Source of the DNA: Mayfieldus sp038317345 | GTDB taxonomy: Bacteria; Actinomycetota; Thermoleophilia; Solirubrobacterales; 70-9 | Length of the DNA: 64,000 bases | Assembly (NCBI GenBank): GCA_038317345.1 | Contig: JBBQBH010000007.1 | Location: 6,192 to 70,191 of the forward strand | Reading direction: 5' to 3' | Shown: piece by piece, positions 33,609 to 42,808 of the stretch | How positions within the stretch are numbered: the first letter of the stretch is position 1 | Layout: each line of letters opens with the position of its first letter | Position numbers and translations under genes: made by a program | The notes under the pieces: generated by a model | Databases searched by the model: none | Told to the model about the DNA's origin: nothing | What the model saw: only the letters and a program-made list of their open reading frames with translations

Positions 33609-35198
33609 TTAGCTGACCGGCGCGGCGCCGCGGATCAGGTCGGCGGCCTTTTCGCCGATCATGATCGTCGGGGCGTTTGTGTTGCCGCCGGTGATCGTCG
33701 GCATCACCGAGGCGTCGGCGACGCGCAGGCCCTGGACCCCCCGGACCCGCAGCTGCGGGTCGACGACCGCTCCCTCGTCACTGCCCATCTGGCAAGTCCC
33801 GACCGGGTGGTAGAGGAGCTCGGTCTCGCGTCGCAGGAAGGCCTCGATGTCGGAGTCGCTCTCGACTTCATCGCCCGGCACCAGCTCGCGGCCGCGAACG
33901 CTGTTCAGCGGCTCGGTTCGCCCGATCTCACGCAGCTTGCGGAATCCGGCGATCAGGGAGGCGAGGTCCTCGGGCTCGGCCAGGTGGTTGCCGACCAGGT
34001 CCGGCTTCGCGTCGGGGTCGGCGGAGCGCAGCCGCAGCCGCCCGCGACTGCGAGGCGTCAGCAGCGCCGCCGCGAGCGAGAAAGCGTGGTCGTCGATGGA
34101 GTCGAACCCATGATCGTGGTAGTAGACGGGCCCGAAGAGGAGTTGGATGTCGGCCGCCGGGAGCCCAGGCCGGGTGCGGATGAACGCCATCGCCTCACCG
34201 ACGTTCGAGGACAGTGGGCCGGTGCGGCGCAGGATGTACTCCAACAGCGCCTTGGGCTTCTCGGCGTCGGCGAGGCTTTCGGGCTCGGTCGACTCGTAGC
34301 AGAGCAGGAAGAACGGGTGGTCCTGAAGGTTGTCGCCGACACCAGCGAGATCGACGCGCGGTTCGACGCCGATCGAGCGCAGGTGCTCCGCCGGCCCGAT
34401 CCCCGCCAGCATCAGAAGCTGCGGGCTGCCGATCGCGCAGGCCGACAACACCACGTCGCGCTTCGCCTCGGAGCTGTGGATGTGCCCGCGGGAGTCTCGC
34501 CAGCGCACGCCGACCGCCCGCTCGCCGTCAAAGACGAGGCCAAGCACGTGCGCTTTCGGCTTCACGGTCAGGTTGGGGCGCTTCATCGCCGGGCGCAGGT
34601 AGCCGTCCGCGGTGCTCCAGCGGCGGCCGTTTCGCTGAAAGACGACCGTCATTCCCACCCCGTCCTGCTCGGGCGAGTTGAGGTCAGGGTTGGCGGGGAT
34701 TCCGGCAGCCTGCGCCGCCTCCAGGAACCTGCGTGTGAGCCGCCGCGGCGAGCGCTGGTCGGCGACGTTCACCGGACCCCCCGATCCGTGGAACTCCGAC
34801 GCTCCGCGCTCGAAGTTCTCGGCGCGAATGAAGTAGGGCAGGACGTCCTCGAAGCCCCAGCCGTCACAGCCGGCGTCGCGCCAACCGTCGAAGTCCAGAG
34901 GCCGGCCGCGGACGTACATCATCGCGTTCATCGAGCTCGAGCCGCCGAGGCCGCGGCCTCGCGGGACGTAGAGGAGACGATCGTCGAGATGGGGCTCGGG
35001 GCCGGTGCTGTAATCCCAGTCGAGCTTGGTCTTGAACTGCTTCGCGAAGGCAGCCGGGATCTTGATGTTGGGCGAGCGATCCTTGCCTCCCGCCTCAAGC
35101 ACTAGCACGGACGCGTTCGGGTCTTCGCTCAATCGGCCCGCGACCGCGCAACCCGCCGAGCCGGCACCGACAACCACATAATTGAAGCTCTCCTCCAC
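33609..35198 (-). CDS. GMC-family FAD oxidoreductase (choline dehydrogenase-like)
   Basis: 529 residues from GTG 35198. FAD-binding 'YVVVGAGSAGCAVAGRL' is at the N-terminus, then 'GRGLGGSSSMNAMMYVRG', 'GSPQLLMLAGIGP' and the C-terminal active-site region 'LYHPVGTCQMGSDEGAVVDP' and 'TITGGNTNAPTIMIGEKAADLI' (quoted in parts). The His in YHPVGT is catalytic and the usual second residue is Asn (GGNTNAP). Members oxidise primary alcohols; substrate is not predictable. It is divergent from the penicillin-acylase gene across a 198-base region with repeats. Confidence 0.92.
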   Translation of the reverse strand: MEESFNYVVVGAGSAGCAVAGRLSEDPNASVLVLEAGGKDRSPNIKIPAAFAKQFKTKLDWDYSTGPEPHLDDRLLYVPRGRGLGGSSSMNAMMYVRGRPLDFDGWRDAGCDGWGFEDVLPYFIRAENFERGASEFHGSGGPVNVADQRSPRRLTRRFLEAAQAAGIPANPDLNSPEQDGVGMTVVFQRNGRRWSTADGYLRPAMKRPNLTVKPKAHVLGLVFDGERAVGVRWRDSRGHIHSSEAKRDVVLSACAIGSPQLLMLAGIGPAEHLRSIGVEPRVDLAGVGDNLQDHPFFLLCYESTEPESLADAEKPKALLEYILRRTGPLSSNVGEAMAFIRTRPGLPAADIQLLFGPVYYHDHGFDSIDDHAFSLAAALLTPRSRGRLRLRSADPDAKPDLVGNHLAEPEDLASLIAGFRKLREIGRTEPLNSVRGRELVPGDEVESDSDIEAFLRRETELLYHPVGTCQMGSDEGAVVDPQLRVRGVQGLRVADASVMPTITGGNTNAPTIMIGEKAADLIRGAAPVS

Positions 35199-35334
35199 TG
35201 CGGCGACCCTAGCGCAGCGGTAACCAACCCCCACACTGTCGCGCGTCTGCCGATTCTGTCGGAGGCATCCACTGACCAGTGGGTAAGAAGTTGCTCGCCG
35301 GCTGGCCGACCGACCAGTTGCGTGGTAGGGTCGG

Positions 35335-35380
35335 CCGCGAACCCGCCAGGGACCTGGCCGCGAACCCGCCAGGGACCTGG
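35335..35380. repeat. two tandem 23-bp repeats, operator-like
   Basis: The unit ccgcgaacccgccaggg + acctgg occurs twice head to tail (35335-35357, 35358-35380), 16 bases before the penicillin-acylase ATG. Each copy holds the interrupted palindrome CCAGG-GA-CCTGG. A third palindrome, CACTG-AC-CAGTG, lies at 35270-35281. The arrangement suggests binding sites for a dimeric regulator; it could also be a small replication slippage. Confidence 0.5.
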
Positions 35381-35396
35381 CAGTCGGAGGAGAGAG

Positions 35397-37910
35397 ATGC
35401 GGCGTTTGGTGATCGTCATGGCATGGATGCTCGCGCTGATCGGCGTACTCGCGGGCCCCGCTCAGGCACACCGAGGTCACCATCATCACCACGGTCACCA
35501 TGGCCGCCCCGGACCCCTCGACCGCGACTACGCGCAGACCTCGCTGAACATCATCCCCTCGGGCCAGCTGGGCAGCCTGCCGGTCCCCCCCGGCGCCGAC
35601 ACCCAGGCGCTCATGTACGACGGGCTCACCCCGTTGTTCGATCAGGTCACCAACCCGGACCTGACCAAGTACTTCAAGTCGGAGCGCTTTGGCATCGACA
35701 CCTCCGGGCCGGGGACCAACGAGCCGGTCCCGCATGCCGGGGTGACGATCACCCGCGACAAGTTCAGCGTCCCGCATGTCAAGTCGACCACTTACAACGG
35801 CGGCGTCTGGGCCGCCGGCTGGATCGCCGCCGAGGACCGCGGCCTGCTGCTCCAGCAGGCCCGCAACGACGCCCGGGTGGCGGCGATCGACGTGCCGGGG
35901 CTCGACGCGGTGAACCTGATCTCCGGCCTTCAAACCTTCGTGCCGAGCCAGCAGACCGAGGCCGAGGTCGCCAAGCAGACCGGGGTCTTGATGCAGCACG
36001 GGCGCCAGGGCCGCGCCGTGCTGCACGACATCGACACCTTCATCTCCGGGATCAACGACTACCTGCAGATCCACAGCCCGACGACGGCGCCCTGGACCCG
36101 CAATGACATGTATTCCCTCAATGCCCTCAAGGGCCAGTTCGTCGGCGAGGGCGGAGGCGACGAAGCACGGCGCTCACAGTTCCTCGGCGGGCTCGAGCAG
36201 CGGCTCGGCGTCAGCCACGGCTTCAGCGTCTTCAACGACCTGCGCCAGTTCAAGAACGCCGGCAGCCCGACGTCGGTCGACGGGAACTTCAACTACGGGC
36301 ATATCCCCGCCAGCGCTCCCGGCAGCGATGTGCTTGACCCGGGCAGCTTCCAGACGATTCCGTCGGTCGCCTCGCGGGCACTCGCGCGGCAGGACGCCGC
36401 CCCGCCGAATCAGCCGCCCCTGGCCAGCAACACGCTGATGATCGCCGCCAACCACTCCGAGACCGGGCATCCCTTGATGGTCGGCGGCCCGCAGATCGGC
36501 TACTTCTATCCCGGCTTCACCTACGAGATCGACATGCACGCGCCTGGCCTGGTCTGGCGCGGCGCGACCTCGGTGCCGTTCCCCGGATACATGTTGATCG
36601 GCCGCGGTCCTGACTTCGCCACCACCCTGACTTCCTCCGACGGCGACATCATCGACCAGTACGCGGAGACGCTCTGCGGCGGCAGCGACACGAAGTACCT
36701 CTTCCGCCACCAATGCCTGCCGATGGGGCACTTCGACGCCGGCAGCCTGAACGGCAAGGAAGTCACTTTCCTGACCACCGTCCACGGGCCGGTGGTCGGG
36801 TACGCGACCGTTCATGGCACGAAGGTCGCGATCTCGCGCAAGCGCTCCAGCTATGGCAGGGACACCCTCGATCAACTCTTCTTCCGCCGCCTGTCAACCG
36901 GAAAGGTGGACAGTCCGCGCTCCTTCTTCAAGGCCGCCTCGCTCACCCCGCAGACCTTCAACTCCTTCTACATCGACAACAAGCACATCGCGATGTTCAC
37001 CTCGGGCAGGCTGCCGATCCGCCCCGACGACGTCGACCCCGGTTTGGTGACCAAGGGGACCGGCCAATACGAGTGGCGCGGGTTCCTGCCGGCCCGCAAG
37101 CACATCCACGGCATCGACCCCGCCGACGGGACGATCACGAACTGGAACAACATCGCCGCCCACGGCTTCGGCGCCGCGGACAACGCCTGGGGCGGCAACG
37201 GCTCCGCTGCGCGCGTCGATCTGCTCGACCGCAACCTTGCGCGGCTCGCCCACAACGGCAAGTGGAACCTGGCCTCGGTGGCCTCGGCGATGAACGGCGC
37301 GGCGACCCAGGACGTGCGGGCAATCGACACCGTGCCGTTGCTCGTGAAACTGCTCCAGGGCACACAGCCGCCGAACGCGCAGGCGGGCCAGTTGCTGAAC
37401 CTGCTCGCCGCCTGGAATCAGCACGGCGGCAGCCGCCTCGACCGCGACCTCGATGGCAAAATCGACGATCCAGGTGCCGCGATCATCGACACCGCGTGGC
37501 CGAAGATCGCCGATGCCTTCATGGCGCCGCAGCTAGGCCCGCAGCTCGATGAGCTCAACTCGCTGTTCTCGCGCTTCGACCTACCGCCGGGCGGTCAGTA
37601 CAGCGGCTGGTATCAGTACTTCGACCGCGACGTCAGCAGCCTGCTCGGGATGCCGGTCGCACAGCCGCTGGGCAACCACTACTGCGGCAACGGCAACCTT
37701 GCCGCATGCCGCACTGCCGTCTGGAACGCGATCGCCCAGGCGGGGGCGGAGCTGACAACCTCACAGGGCACGTCGGACCCGACCAAGTGGCACTCCGACG
37801 CGGTCAGGGAGCGGATCCATTTCGTCCCCGGCCTGCTGCCGCTGACGATGCGCTACACGAACCGCCCAAGCGGCATCCAGCAGGTCATCTCCTTCAACGC
37901 GCACCGCTGA
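35397..37910 (+). CDS. secreted penicillin acylase family (Ntn) amidase
   Basis: 837 residues from ATG 35397, preceded by GGAGGAGAG. A signal peptide (VIVMAWMLALIGVLAGPAQA) is followed directly by a His cluster (HRGHHHHHGHHG), then the alpha region with 'GVTITRDKFSVPHVKSTTY' and 'AGWIAAEDRGLLLQQARNDA'. The likely autocleavage/nucleophile site is the Ser of 'LASNTLMIAANHSETGHPLM', followed by 'GGPQIGYFYPGFTYEIDMH'. N-terminal nucleophile hydrolases of this family cleave beta-lactam side chains or acyl-homoserine lactones; substrate is unknown. The His-rich start could bind metal. Confidence 0.88.
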   Translation: MRRLVIVMAWMLALIGVLAGPAQAHRGHHHHHGHHGRPGPLDRDYAQTSLNIIPSGQLGSLPVPPGADTQALMYDGLTPLFDQVTNPDLTKYFKSERFGIDTSGPGTNEPVPHAGVTITRDKFSVPHVKSTTYNGGVWAAGWIAAEDRGLLLQQARNDARVAAIDVPGLDAVNLISGLQTFVPSQQTEAEVAKQTGVLMQHGRQGRAVLHDIDTFISGINDYLQIHSPTTAPWTRNDMYSLNALKGQFVGEGGGDEARRSQFLGGLEQRLGVSHGFSVFNDLRQFKNAGSPTSVDGNFNYGHIPASAPGSDVLDPGSFQTIPSVASRALARQDAAPPNQPPLASNTLMIAANHSETGHPLMVGGPQIGYFYPGFTYEIDMHAPGLVWRGATSVPFPGYMLIGRGPDFATTLTSSDGDIIDQYAETLCGGSDTKYLFRHQCLPMGHFDAGSLNGKEVTFLTTVHGPVVGYATVHGTKVAISRKRSSYGRDTLDQLFFRRLSTGKVDSPRSFFKAASLTPQTFNSFYIDNKHIAMFTSGRLPIRPDDVDPGLVTKGTGQYEWRGFLPARKHIHGIDPADGTITNWNNIAAHGFGAADNAWGGNGSAARVDLLDRNLARLAHNGKWNLASVASAMNGAATQDVRAIDTVPLLVKLLQGTQPPNAQAGQLLNLLAAWNQHGGSRLDRDLDGKIDDPGAAIIDTAWPKIADAFMAPQLGPQLDELNSLFSRFDLPPGGQYSGWYQYFDRDVSSLLGMPVAQPLGNHYCGNGNLAACRTAVWNAIAQAGAELTTSQGTSDPTKWHSDAVRERIHFVPGLLPLTMRYTNRPSGIQQVISFNAHR

Positions 37911-37932
37911 GCCCAACTTTTTCCCCGGCGCG

Positions 37933-38621
37933 TCAGTGGCCGTTGGCGGAGAAGTGCTGGTAATCCTTGGGCCAGCTCCAGCGTCCGCCCCATCCCCAGC
38001 CGATGGCGCTGAACGCGCGCACGGTGGGATCGCCCCGATGGACCATTCCCGCGGCGTGGCGTGAACGGTCCGCGTAGGGCGATCCGGCCGGAGGAGACAC
38101 GAAGCCGGACCCGGTGACGTAGGGGTTTTCGATCGGGTCGATGTCGATCGCCTTGCCGAAGGCGTGCTGGGACCAGACACCGGGCTGCCCGTTGATGAAA
38201 CGGCAGTTGAAGGCTGAACTGTTGTCGGCGGCCATCGAGCGATGGTCGTCGGCCCCGTAGGCATCGACCAGCCTCATCCGCCTGATCGGGAAGCGATGTC
38301 CGTACAGCGAGCCCATCGCCGTGAGGACGTCGGCGGCGACCGCCTTGTTGACGACGAGCCGGCCCGTGTGGGCCCGATCGTCGAACCCCCAAGTAGCTCA
38401 GGCGCAGCAGCCGCAGGTCGTCGAGGCCAACTGGGCAACCGGGATGCCACGAGCTCCCCCTGATGCGGCTGCGGGTCGCGGGGTCGAGCGGCGCCGAAGT
38501 TCCTTGAAACGGCGGCAATTGCTGGCGCGATGGGCTCCTCGCGTACGGCACGGGTCGGTGCCACACCGCCCGCCAGGGCCATCAGGGCAAGGGTGAGAGG
38601 AAAGAATACGGTCGCCGCCAT
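37933..38621 (-). pseudogene. M15 family D,D-carboxypeptidase-like gene, broken by two frameshifts
   Basis: Three minus-strand frames are needed. Frame 1 from ATG 38621 gives a signal peptide (MAATVFFPLTLALMALAGG). Frame 2 gives 'QQLPPFQGTSAPLDPATRSR' and 'GSSWHPGCPVGLDDLRLLRL'. Frame 3 gives 'RMRLVDAYGADDHRSMAADN', 'WSQHAFGKAIDIDP' (zinc His and Asp) and 'WSWPKDYQHFS' (zinc His). The second break is at a run of five C (38386-38390): restoring one base continues the frame as 'FDDRAHTGRLVVNK'. The first is near 38530-38560. Either a pseudogene or sequencing error; the catalytic half is intact. Confidence 0.75.
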
Positions 38622-38691
38622 CGGAACCGAACCTAACATCGGTCGCCGGAAGGTTGACTGTCGCTGGCCCCAGCGCATAACGTCCATCATC

Positions 38692-39699
38692 GTGGCGGTG
38701 TCTGGCGACAGGGAAGTCGCGGCAAATCGTCGACGCGGACTCGCCGCGTTGGTCGCAACCCTGCTGACATTCGCGGTTCTCGCCGGATGCACCGTTCCGA
38801 GGCCGCCCGGCGACTCCCCGTTGCGCTACCGCGACCAGGTATTCAACAGCGTCTCGGTGACTCGCGACCTGCAGTACGGGAGCGCTCCCGACAGCAACGG
38901 CAACCCGGTGGCATTGAAACTGGACCTCTACCAGCCCTCGGGCGACACCCAGACGAAGCGGCCGGCCGTGGTTTGGGTGCACGGTGGCAGCTTCTGCTGC
39001 GGCGATAAGACCTCGCCGGAGATCGTTGACGAGGCAACTACATTCGCCAAGCTGGGCTATGTGGCGGTCTCGATCAACTACCGGCTGCTGGCGCCGCCGG
39101 GGTCGTGCTCCGGCTCCACAGCAGGGTCGGGCACCTGCGTGACGGCGGCGCTCGAGGCCAAGCACGACGCCCAGGCGGCGGTCCGCTGGCTGCGGGCCAA
39201 AGCGGCGACCTATCGAATCGACGCCGGCCGGGTCGGGATCGGCGGATCGTCGGCCGGCGCGATCACCGCGACCCTGGTCGGGCTTTACTCCGAAGAGACG
39301 GGCTCGAGCGGAAACCCCGGCTATCCCTCCACGGTTGGCGGGTTCCAATCTCTTTCGGGCGGCCTTCCAAACGGGATCTTCGCCGGCACCGGCGACGCAC
39401 CCGGCTTGCTCTTCCACGGCACCGCCGACCCGGTCGTTCCCTATCAGTGGTCCGCCGATACCGCCGCGGCTCTCTCCAACGCGAAGGTCCTCAACTTCCT
39501 CGAGCCACTCGACGGTGCCGGCCACGTCCCCTACACCCAGTACCACGACCTGATCGTCTCCCAGTCCGACTACTTCTTCTACGCCGTGCTCGACCTCGCG
39601 CACGCCCGGGGACAACCCGTCGCCGCCGCACGGTCCTTCGATCGCCAGGCAGCCAGGCTACGTGCCCAGCACCCGTCGTTTCCGGCGCCGGTCCCATAG
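38692..39699 (+). CDS. secreted lipoprotein, alpha/beta hydrolase (BD-FAE/esterase-like)
   Basis: 335 residues from GTG 38692. Lipobox 'TFAVLAGC' marks a lipid-anchored exported enzyme. The hydrolase domain shows 'VVWVHGGSFCCGDK' (oxyanion HGG), 'VGIGGSSAGA' (nucleophile Ser), 'LFHGTADPVVPY' (Asp) and 'DGAGHVPYTQY' (His), a complete triad of the carboxylesterase/hormone-sensitive-lipase type. It is divergent from the broken M15 gene with 70 bases between. A remnant of a P450 gene follows 11 bases after its stop. Confidence 0.87.
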   Translation: MAVSGDREVAANRRRGLAALVATLLTFAVLAGCTVPRPPGDSPLRYRDQVFNSVSVTRDLQYGSAPDSNGNPVALKLDLYQPSGDTQTKRPAVVWVHGGSFCCGDKTSPEIVDEATTFAKLGYVAVSINYRLLAPPGSCSGSTAGSGTCVTAALEAKHDAQAAVRWLRAKAATYRIDAGRVGIGGSSAGAITATLVGLYSEETGSSGNPGYPSTVGGFQSLSGGLPNGIFAGTGDAPGLLFHGTADPVVPYQWSADTAAALSNAKVLNFLEPLDGAGHVPYTQYHDLIVSQSDYFFYAVLDLAHARGQPVAAARSFDRQAARLRAQHPSFPAPVP

Positions 39700-39710
39700 G
39701 CGCTGACGGC

Positions 39711-39827
39711 TGTGAATCCTTCGAGGAAACGCTTAAGCGCTTCCCGAACGTCGAGCTGGACGGCAAGCCCGAACCCGCCCTCTCACCGTTCCTCAGTCAG
39801 CTGAAAACGCTGCCTGTTCGCTGGTAG
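39711..39827 (+). pseudogene. cytochrome P450 remnant (last ~38 codons)
   Basis: The frame ending at TAG 39827 encodes 'FEETLKRFPNVELDGKPEPA' then 'SPFLSQLKTLPVRW', which matches the extreme C-terminus of bacterial cytochromes P450 (RFP-x-L... G-x-x-x-LPVRW/F). The haem Cys motif and everything upstream are missing, replaced by the alpha/beta hydrolase gene. It is a footprint of a deletion that removed nearly all of a P450 gene. Identification is by recognised pattern only. Confidence 0.6.
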
Positions 39828-39913
39828 CGCCTGGCCGGCCGCTGGGCTTTACCCCGGCCTTAAGACGCCGCTCTAGCTTCGGACGGGGTGAGCAACCGCC
39901 GGTACGCCGAGCC

Positions 39914-40696
39914 ATGACCAGACGGCCTGGGCGCTGGGCGCTTGTCGCGATGACGGCCGCCGGCCTGTCGGTCGCCGTGCTGCTTACGGAGCCATTCGAA
40001 GGACCGGCGCGCTCCAGCTCCCCCGTCCCAGGGCAAACCAGGGCGAATCCCGATCGCCTCGTGCGGCGTTCCGTGTACCTGGGGCGCTCTGTCCGCGGGC
40101 GACCGATCTACGCAATCGAGCTCGGCGATCCCGACAACGAGCGCCGGGTCCTGGCGGTCGGGGTGATCCACGGCAACGAGACGGCAGGCCGGCTGATCGA
40201 CCAGCGCCTCGCGTCCGGACGCCCGCGCAAGGAGGCGCTCCTGTGGACGATCAAGGAGCTAAACCCGGATGGAGTCGCGGCCGGGACCCGCCAGAACGCG
40301 AACGGAGTCGACCTCAATCGCAATTTCCCCTGGCACTGGCGTTCGCTCGGCACTCGCGGAGATCTCCAGTACTCAGGGCCCAGACCCCTCTCCGAGCCTG
40401 AGACGAAGATCGCCCAATCCCTGATCCTCCGCGTCCGACCGCGGGTCACGATCTGGTTTCACCAACCACTCGGGGTCGTCGACGCGTCGGGCGGAAGCGT
40501 CGCGGTCGAGCGAAGGTTCTCGCGCCTCGTGGGGCTCCCTCTCCGCCGTCTGACCCGATATCCCGGCAGCGCCGCGAGTTGGCAGAACCACCGGCTTCGC
40601 GGCACGACCGCGTTCGTGGTCGAGTTGCCCCCGCTAAGCCCGTCCCCACGCAGCGTCCGCCGCTACGCCCGCGCGGTGGTCAGGCTCGCGTCCTGA
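39914..40696 (+). CDS. exported M14-type zinc carboxypeptidase (murein peptide amidase-like)
   Basis: 260 residues with an N-terminal membrane/signal segment (WALVAMTAAGLSVAVLL). The zinc peptidase motifs are present: 'GVIHGNETAG' (His and Glu ligands), 'NANGVDLNRNFPWHW' (substrate Arg), 'IWFHQPLG' (His ligand) and 'FVVELPP' (catalytic Glu). The compact size resembles MpaA-like enzymes that trim peptidoglycan peptides. It is isolated on the strand, followed by the exonuclease gene after 51 bases. Confidence 0.85.
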   Translation: MTRRPGRWALVAMTAAGLSVAVLLTEPFEGPARSSSPVPGQTRANPDRLVRRSVYLGRSVRGRPIYAIELGDPDNERRVLAVGVIHGNETAGRLIDQRLASGRPRKEALLWTIKELNPDGVAAGTRQNANGVDLNRNFPWHWRSLGTRGDLQYSGPRPLSEPETKIAQSLILRVRPRVTIWFHQPLGVVDASGGSVAVERRFSRLVGLPLRRLTRYPGSAASWQNHRLRGTTAFVVELPPLSPSPRSVRRYARAVVRLAS

Positions 40697-40747
40697 CCCC
40701 GGGAGACGCTGACGCGCCACGGTGGGCGAGGGGGAGATACTGGCGGA

Positions 40748-41602
40748 ATGCCGCCGCTGCTGGCAGTCGATGCGCCGTCGATGCTCTTTCGGGCCTTCTA
40801 CGCGCTGCCGAGCTCGATCAAGGGATCGGACGGGCAGCCGGTCAACGCTCTGCTCGGCGCCGCGAATCTGATCCTGCGTGAGGTCGAGACACACGAGCCG
40901 CGCGCGGTCGTCCTCTGCTTCGGTCCCGATGCGGCCCATTACCGGGTCGAGCTGTTTGCCGGCTATCACGCTGACCGCGAGGAGCTGCCGGAGGAGCTCG
41001 CCCCGCAGTGGGACGACAGCCGCGACTTCTTCGAGGCCTTCGACTGGACCGTCGCCAGCCACGAGTCTCTGGAGGCCGATGACCTGCTCGGGACCTATGC
41101 GCGGCTTGAGACCGAGGCGGGCGGCCGCGCCCTGCTGCTGACCGGGGACCGCGACATGTTCCAGTGCGCGAGCGAGCGGGTCACCGTGCTCTACGTCAGT
41201 ACTGGGAAAAGGGGCGGCGAGGAGATCGGCCCGAAGGAGGTCAAGGGTCGCTATGGCATTCCGCCCGAGCTGGTCCCCGACTTCATCGCCCTGCGCGGCG
41301 ACCCCTCGGACGGCATACCGGGGGCGAAGGGCGTCGGGGAGAAGACCGCCGCCGAGCTGCTGCGCCGCGATGGCTCGCTGGAGGCGGTCCTCGATGGCGC
41401 GATTCGCGAGACCCGCCCGCGCTTGCGCGGGGAGCTGATCGAGCACCGCGAGGATCTGCTCGCCTATAAGCAGATTGCGACGCTCCAGGACGCCGGGGTA
41501 AAGCGCCCGCCAGACCGGCCCACGGACTGGGCCGCGGCCGCGGCCGCGGCCCGTGAGCGGGGAATGAATCGCCTCGCCGAACGGCTCGAGGAGGCCGCCT
41601 GA
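40748..41602 (+). CDS. 5'-3' exonuclease (PolA N-terminal-domain-like)
   Basis: 284 residues forming a FEN/PIN-type nuclease without a polymerase domain. Acidic metal sites appear as 'LLAVDAPSMLFRAFY', 'ESLEADDLLGTYAR' and 'LLLTGDRDMFQCAS', followed by the helix-hairpin-helix 'GDPSDGIPGAKGVGEKTAAELL'. Such proteins remove RNA primers and 5' flaps. The stop overlaps the next ATG as TGATG, implying a coupled pair with the 118-residue protein. Confidence 0.92.
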   Translation: MPPLLAVDAPSMLFRAFYALPSSIKGSDGQPVNALLGAANLILREVETHEPRAVVLCFGPDAAHYRVELFAGYHADREELPEELAPQWDDSRDFFEAFDWTVASHESLEADDLLGTYARLETEAGGRALLLTGDRDMFQCASERVTVLYVSTGKRGGEEIGPKEVKGRYGIPPELVPDFIALRGDPSDGIPGAKGVGEKTAAELLRRDGSLEAVLDGAIRETRPRLRGELIEHREDLLAYKQIATLQDAGVKRPPDRPTDWAAAAAAARERGMNRLAERLEEAA

Positions 41603-41958
41603 TGGCGAAACGAAAGGGCAAGGGGCGTCGTCAGCGACCGCCGAGCCAGACCGTCGACTACACGGGTCCCGATGGAGGCGTTCTGACCCTGCGCCAGTCG
41701 CTCAGCGCCGGGACGATCGCGAAGATCGCGAGGGTCTCGGCGAGCGGCGGCAGCTCTCTCGATGACGCCTGGCGCCGGCGCACGGAGCTGCTCTTCGAGC
41801 ACCTGGCCGTGCGCTGGGTGATCGCGGATCTGCCACTCGACGACCAGAAGATGCTGCTCGGCCGCTACCGAATGGCCGATGCGGAAACCCAGGAATGGGT
41901 CCGCAAGACGATCGCCTCGCACGTCGAGCACTACATCCCCGAGCTCCACGGGCCCTGA
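41602..41958 (+). CDS. hypothetical protein coupled to the exonuclease
   Basis: 118 residues with a very basic N-terminus (MAKRKGKGRRQRPPSQ), 'YTGPDGGVLTLRQSLSAGTI' and a helical acidic C-terminal half (WVIADLPLDDQKMLLGRYRM). The basic tail suggests nucleic-acid contact. I do not recognise the family. Overlap of its start with the exonuclease stop makes a shared function plausible. Confidence 0.7.
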   Translation: MAKRKGKGRRQRPPSQTVDYTGPDGGVLTLRQSLSAGTIAKIARVSASGGSSLDDAWRRRTELLFEHLAVRWVIADLPLDDQKMLLGRYRMADAETQEWVRKTIASHVEHYIPELHGP

Positions 41959-41998
41959 CCGCGCGGGGATTTGCGCCAGTGACCTCGACGGGACCCAT

Positions 41999-42790
41999 AT
42001 GGTGGACGCGATGAGCGTGGACGTGAAGAGCGTGTTGGTGACCCAGGCCCAGGTGCTGCGCGAGCTCCACCGTCCCGGCGTTCCGCTGATGCTTCCCAAC
42101 GCCTGGGACGCCACGACCGCAAAGGCCGTGGAGGCGACAGGCTTCCCGGCTATCGGAACGACGAGCTCAGGGATCGCCGCATCGCTCGGCTACGAGGACG
42201 GCCAGCGCACCCCGCCCGAGGAGATGTTCGCCGCGGTCGGGCGGATCGCCGCCGAGGTCGACGTCCCGGTAACCGCCGACCTCGAAGCCGGCTACGGCCT
42301 CGGGGCGGGCGAGCTCGTGGAGCGGATGCTCGCCGCCGGCGCCGTGGGGCTGAACTTCGAGGACACCGATCACACGGCGGGCGGTGAGACGCTGGTCGAC
42401 GCGGACACCCAGGCGGCCCGTATCGCGAGCCTGCGAGGCGCCGCTGAGGCCGCCGGGGTTGAGATCGTCATCAACGCCCGCGCGGACCCCTATCTCCGCG
42501 GCCGCGATAGCGCACTCGAGGAGAGCCTGCTCCGCGGGCGGCTCTACCTCGAAGCCGGCGCCGATTGCGTCTTTCCGGCGGGGGTGAAGGAAGAGGCGGA
42601 TATCAAGCGGCTGGTCGGCGAGCTCGACGCCCCCGTCAATGTCCTGCTGGTGCCGGGCATCGCCGAGCCCTCCCGTCTCGCCGAGCTGGGCGTCGCGCGG
42701 ATCAGCGCCGGCGGTGGGCTGGCAATGGCATTGAACCGCTCCCTCGAGAGGCGGCTCGAGAGCCTCCGCGACGGCCGCCACTACTGGTAG
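41999..42790 (+). CDS. isocitrate lyase/PEP mutase family protein
   Basis: 263 residues from ATG 41999 (ATG 42011 is equally possible). TIM-barrel enzyme of the PEP mutase/isocitrate lyase superfamily: 'PLMLPNAWDATTAKAVEATG', 'PVTADLEAGYG' (metal-binding Asp/Glu), 'GLNFEDTDH' and 'VINARADPYLRG'. The short form without the KKCGH loop of true isocitrate lyases suggests oxaloacetate hydrolase or methylisocitrate/phosphonopyruvate-type chemistry; the substrate is not predictable. Confidence 0.88.
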   Translation: MVDAMSVDVKSVLVTQAQVLRELHRPGVPLMLPNAWDATTAKAVEATGFPAIGTTSSGIAASLGYEDGQRTPPEEMFAAVGRIAAEVDVPVTADLEAGYGLGAGELVERMLAAGAVGLNFEDTDHTAGGETLVDADTQAARIASLRGAAEAAGVEIVINARADPYLRGRDSALEESLLRGRLYLEAGADCVFPAGVKEEADIKRLVGELDAPVNVLLVPGIAEPSRLAELGVARISAGGGLAMALNRSLERRLESLRDGRHYW

Positions 42791-42808
42791 TCCTCTTCGC
42801 GCGAGCGC

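Noticed and set aside
35335..35380. CRISPR-like repeat array
   Set aside because: Only two directly abutting units with no spacers, and no cas genes anywhere in the window.
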